A stretch of DNA of 37,847 nucleotides from Oehlia diaphana (Eukaryota > Glomeromycota > Glomeromycetes > Glomerales > Glomeraceae): assembly GCA_003833135.1 (NCBI GenBank), contig QZLH01000334.1, forward strand, positions 20,779 through 58,625. The letters are read 5' to 3'. A program made the translations under genes and the position numbers. Below are positions 33,337 to 37,847 of this stretch, one piece after another (position 1 is the stretch's first letter; the number at the start of each line of letters is the position of its first letter). The notes under the pieces were generated by a model that had not been told where the DNA came from, made no database searches, and saw only the letters and a program-made list of their open reading frames with translations.

Positions 33337-34520
33337 GTAATTTTATATTATAAATTTATGAATAATTTATAAATAAATTTTATACAAATATTTCGTATAA
33401 AATTGCATGAATATAGAATTAGTTTTAAAATATAAATTTATACGTAATTTACAGTTTATATGGATATTTTATAAGTCATTATATATTTTATATAAAACTT
33501 ATATAAGTTTATTTTAAAATATGTGTAAAACTACTAACACAATCTATAACAAATTTTTAATATTTGCTACTGCAGATAAGTGATCATTTTTTTTAAAATC
33601 ATAACATATTAAGGTAAAAAAAAATAATAATACAAGATATTTTTTTCGATGCATTAAATACTATTTGACAATAAAGTTACTACATTATAAAAAATCGTTG
33701 TAATAAATATTTGTCTATAGGGTGTATTCACAAATTTCACAAATAAGTGGATTAATTTATAGATTTTATATTACATGGTGGATATGGTGGTGGATGGTGG
33801 TAAGTGCACGTTAAATACCCTGGATTGGATCCAATCCAAATGGATCGCTTATTTTAACTTTAAACTTTTATTTGCGTGTCGTCATATTCCTATTTTTGAT
33901 TTTAGAAAAAAAACTCAATTCCATATCTTCGAATTATATCTATAAATCATTGCAGGTTGAAGAAGCTAATTTATTAATTTCTTAATTACTGTTGTGTATA
34001 TATATACGGAAAATGTTCAGGGTCTAAAATTCCATCAATTTTGACATCGAATTGATTACATTTTTATTTTATTTTATTATATAGAAAAAAACAGACAAAT
34101 ATGAAATTAGATTAGCAATAAAACAAATTAACAAAACACCTTTTTATGTATAGCTCGGGGTCCTCGGTCCCGCCATTTTAGGTCACGTGATGCAAGACCG
34201 AAAGACTGCTAAGCGTATTTAAACCAATTTCATCACTAGTTTGTTTATCCGAAAAATATGAATACAGGTCTCTTAATAGAACTTCTATAATCATTTTTTT
34301 GAAGTTAAAGAGAATGGACATATTGAACTATCTCTTCAATATTTGAATTTTTCCCATTTTCTCCCATTAATAGGTGTTAAATTGATAAAAATCTTCTTGA
34401 ATTTAACTACGCTTCATCTTAATACTAGACGTAAAATATTATTTGCCATTGAATTCATATAAGTTGCATTCAATCCTTTTTGAATTAGAATGGTTAAAAT
34501 AATCAATATTATGTGTATTT
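33337..34520. other. Intergenic AT-rich DNA
   Basis: No gene seen. It contains a perfect 18-bp palindrome (33821-33838) and a GC-richer patch near 34155-34215 (CTCGGGGTCCTCGGTCCCGC) of unknown nature. Confidence 0.6.
33821..33838. repeat. Perfect 18-bp palindrome
   Basis: TGGATTGGATCCAATCCA, next to GGTGGATATGGTGGTGGATG-like purine-rich repeats. It could be a MITE centre or a protein-binding site; nothing else supports either. Confidence 0.6.
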
Positions 34521-34530
34521 GCTTATGTTA

Positions 34531-35286
34531 TTATGGTTTGGTCGTACTTGTGTTTGTACTTGTTACTGGTGGAGTTGAAGAAACAAATGGTGACGTTAAT
34601 GGGGTCGAAGTAGTTGTTAGCGTGCCACCACCGCTACCTCCTATCAAAGATTTATCATCATGTAAAGAATCTTCCGTCCTTCTTTTATCATCTTTTTTGC
34701 TGTATTCGTTAGTGAAATCCACTCGTCATTGATGCGTTTTGGTGATTTGTTACCGGATTTATTGCTCGAAAAAAATAATTGTTAATCGTTGTTGTTGTTG
34801 TTGCTCAGAGTTAATTGTAGCAGCATGATAAATAACTTTCTTGATTGTACATGAAAAAAAATTGAACCTTCATATTATAATGGAAATAATGTACGCGATA
34901 AGTGAAAATATCTGTATTTGAATGATATTATTAAAAATACTGACATAATAATTACCAATGAAGAAATTACCGAACACAACTATGAAGAATGAATAATGAA
35001 ATTTTAAATTTTACTTAAAAAATTTTTAAATTATTTTTCCTTAAGTGACACTTGTAATCAACGCGGTATTTTACTTACATTAATTGCGGCACGTCTTAGA
35101 AATGTACCGCTAAAAATTTGTTTTGCGATTTATTCTTTAATATGAGTCCATATAATAAGAGATAAATAAATTATATAAATAATAATTCAAAAGTTCACCA
35201 CTCACATTACCAAAATTAGAATTATGTATTCTACGAATTAAGCTCGCTTTATCTAAGTCATCAGTATCTACAAAGTGTCCTGTCAT
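34531..35286 (-). CDS. Weak multi-exon gene candidate, product unknown
   Basis: A possible first exon (35206-35286) starts MTGHFVDTDDLDKASLIRRI and ends at a GTGAGT donor. About 115 bases downstream, TTTTTAG opens a small piece ending at ATTAAT/GTAAGT. At the 3' side, an open stretch (34531-34722) encodes a charged KKDDKRRTEDSLHDD segment and a Gly then Thr/Ser/Pro-rich tail ending TSTNTSTTKP. Just upstream another frame reads SNKSGNKSPKRINDEW. I could not join these pieces into a single frame, so this is either a gene with unresolved introns or a decayed one. No family recognised. Confidence 0.3.
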
Positions 35287-37362
35287 TCATACTGTACAGT
35301 ACATGTTGATATTTGTAATATTAATAACAAATATCCAATTATAGCTACTGTATAACTATTTGGTAGACTATTATAATTACAGAATTTGTAAGCTCGTTCT
35401 TTGATTCTTTTAATTTCTACTCACTTTTTCTTAAGACTTATTTATGCTTATGGAATGAATATATTATTGGTTCAACTTTGATTGATCAAAAAAAAAAATT
35501 TAATTAGTCACATATTATTTTTGTTTTGAAATATTAAATTTAGTTTCACTCACTTTTCACCATAGAGTAATACGTGGTAATTACATAATTACAATACAAA
35601 TTACGTAAATAATTAAAAAAAAAAGATCAGTAGTTGCGCCTTCCACTAAAATTTAGAAAAAACATCTTGCTATCGCATTTTTTTCCGATAAAGTATTATA
35701 CATTAATGTTAATTATGATATAAAATAATTTTTGTTATATTTTCTTGTTTCTTCAGATTTCATAAAGATTTTACAGAATAAAGATTTTTTGCATGACTTC
35801 GTAAGAAAAGAACTATGGGTCATGAGATATTTCACATTTCCTCAATTTCACTGGAATGTTTTTTTTTCAATCCAACATTTGGAATAGTCGAAAAACAAAT
35901 ATTTGCTACGTATATGGGAATTAATAAATAAAAAGGATTCTATGACAAAATATTGATGGTTTGTGAGATGATGAAAATGAATTGTTTTCCATTTACGTTG
36001 AAAAAAAGAGATTATAGATATAATATATTTTATTGATAAATTAAACCCATCAATACTGTATACATCTATTTACCAGAGCGACGGGAGTTCATCTTAAATT
36101 TGCGAAAAATTATGAATAAAAAAATAATTTAATATTCGATTAAATGTAACCCTAGAAATAAACACCATGTGAAAATTAAAGCCGTAAAGTTCACTTCGGT
36201 CACTCTAACATTTCCCTTCACTTGTAATTATTGTAATTTCAAATTGTTCACACATTTCAAGTTCATATTTAAGAAAGTCATCACCATAAATTGTACAAAA
36301 ATGTTATATAATTATAAATATTTAAAATCCAGAGTTTTTTGTATAATTAAACTTATTGACAATTCCGTCCTTAGGATAAACTGTACTGTTAATAAATTAA
36401 TGCCATGAAAATTTCAGTTATTATTTTAATATGATTTATAATAACTCACAACTCCAAATTGTTTTATTAATTTGTGATCCGTGAGTCAGTGCAAAAAATT
36501 CATATTGCAAATTTGTCGTTCAACTGCAAAGGATCTACAGAAAATGGGAATTGGCGTGGCGTCAAACAAATAAAAAAATTATGTAAAAAAATTCTTTTTA
36601 AAAAAATAATCTATTTGATATTTTAGGATAAATATTATGTATTAAAATATGTTTAGTGTTGAATTTGTTCATATAAAGAGTAAAAGTATTTAAGGAATGG
36701 AAATTGGTTATCAGAAGGAAATTACTAATGGATACACGAATTAAACGTTATAAAATATTTTATTTTCCATTTTGTTCAATTTTTAGTATGCCTTGGCTTT
36801 AAACTCCATTAGCCAAATGTCATAATTCTTTGTTTAATCCTAAAAGAAAAAATCGACAATATTTTGATTTAAAACGTTAAGCGTATTAACGAATATGTCG
36901 TTTAATCATTAATTCGCTTATACATTTTCAAATCGATTACTAATAATAAAAATTGTTAATAAAAGAAAATTAAAAATATGTTAAGTTCTTTTCTTGTCTC
37001 CTCTATGATAATGTAATGGCTACAGATCGATATTTCAAAACTACTCATTGGAAATAGTCGCGTAGATATTTTCTCTTCTATTCAGCATTACATAATACCA
37101 ACCCCAAAAATACACGTAAAATTTTAAATGCGTCGAGCAATGATAAGTATCGAGATTAATATGCACAAACAATTAGTTAATTAGTATAAAAACTTATAAT
37201 CTTTATTAATATAAAAATAATTTTAAAAATAAAAATCCTAATAAATTGATACAATACAAAAGAAAACTAAAGTATAAAATTTAAATTTAAAGAAAATAAG
37301 GCTAACTTCAACATACATACACTTTTGTACTTTTAATCATTGACTTAAAGTGAAAAGAAGTT
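35287..37362. other. Intergenic AT-rich DNA
   Basis: About 2.1 kb without recognised genes, RNAs or strong repeats. The plus ORF at 36169-36408 is a low-complexity AT-driven frame and was not accepted. Confidence 0.65.
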
Positions 37363-37847
37363 TCATTCAATATCATTTTCGCCATCTTGACAAATTTCAT
37401 TGAGTTCTATAAAAAATAAGTAAATAAATAAATTAGATAAGAAAATATTAATAAAGTTATAAATAAATATTAAATACTGTATTAACTTACCTAATTCGCT
37501 TAATTGAACATCCAAGCATTCTGAAACTGTAAATGTAATAAAATAACATTTGACCGTTAAGAAATTTAAATGCAATATTATTTATAATAACGATAATTAA
37601 AAGAAAAAATACTTGCTTGGATTTGCTAATGCTGATTGGATAGCATAATTAGTATCTATTTGGAAAAGCATAATAAAATTAATAATGTAACGTAAATGGT
37701 TTACATAATAAAAGTAAATTAAGTTAAAATTACCTGAATTAAATTGAAAAGATGATAAATCTGAAGAATTTACTGGTTTTGGAAGACTTTTAAAATTTAT
37801 AAGTCTACTAGTATAAATTGCTTGTGGATGTGTTTGAATATTTTTGG
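37363..37847 (-). CDS. Second zinc-ribbon TKL-like kinase copy, 3' end only
   Basis: Paralogue of the kinase at 24229-26075, cut by the right edge. Visible exons are 37734-37847 (tail region, NIQTHPQAIYTSR...), 37617-37655, 37491-37526 and 37363-37406, ending at a TGA (37363-37365). Exon sizes are 39, 36 and 44 bp against 33, 36 and 44 in the first copy, with the same phases and near-identical SECLDVQLSELE residues. The intron after the 39-bp exon starts GCAAGT where the first copy has GTAAGT, a GC-AG intron. The kinase domain lies outside the window, so activity cannot be judged. Confidence 0.85.

Noticed and set aside
34490..34732. 80-codon plus-strand ORF with a hydrophobic start resembling a signal peptide
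   Set aside because: It is antisense to the Thr/Ser/Pro-rich minus-strand piece, and both cannot be judged coding. The minus reading has more typical composition, so it was kept as a weak candidate.
36169..36408. 79-codon plus-strand ORF
   Set aside because: Lys/Ile/Phe/Asn composition expected from AT-rich DNA; no recognised motif.
1..37847. CRISPR arrays, bacterial operons, riboswitches
   Set aside because: Spliced genes and AT-rich intergenic DNA indicate a eukaryotic nuclear region; no regularly spaced identical repeats with unique spacers were seen.

Overview
The window looks like AT-rich nuclear DNA of a filamentous fungus. It is most likely an arbuscular mycorrhizal fungus of the Rhizophagus type (Glomeromycotina). 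I infer this from very AT-rich intergenic DNA, many short exons with small GTAAGT...YAG introns, a TKL-like kinase with an N-terminal CxxC zinc ribbon, relics of Crinkler, RING and HNH families, and dense small repeats. No database was consulted, so the genus is an inference from remembered family style.

Layout. Positions 1-15,109 hold a tandem array of 7-transmembrane receptor genes on the minus strand: A (partial, 87-419), B (5628-7241) and C (13503-15109). B and C each resolve into eight exons with the same exon sizes and phases, giving 343 and 344 residues. A fourth copy (D, about 28471-29135) is a wreck split by a 128-bp MITE. The DNA between receptor genes is AT-rich and holds small inverted-repeat elements, tandem duplications and blocks that recur upstream of the receptor genes. 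Positions 15.1-20.2 kb hold no gene that I can support.

Positions 20.2-23.7 kb are a graveyard: two HNH-endonuclease relics around a (GAT)23 microsatellite, an unrecognised frameshifted gene, and a broken RING-finger gene. A complete six-exon kinase gene follows (24229-26075, minus). Next come an AT-rich minisatellite of roughly 80-bp units (27 kb), a long hairpin (28.2 kb), receptor relic D, and a Crinkler-type pseudogene with a PD-(D/E)XK-like domain (30.1-31.2 kb) joined to further decayed coding sequence.

At 32484-33328 lies a well-bounded 845-bp DNA transposon with 31-bp terminal inverted repeats. It carries one ORF with an AT-hook and a zinc knuckle, and a telomere-like minisatellite. 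A weak gene candidate follows at 34.5-35.3 kb. The window ends inside a second copy of the kinase gene (37363-37847, minus), which has an unusual GC-AG intron.

Functionally, the intact genes point to signalling: surface receptors and cytoplasmic kinases, both in recently expanded families. The island between the two kinase copies is dominated by transposon and pseudogene debris. Nothing shows that the receptors and kinases act in one pathway.
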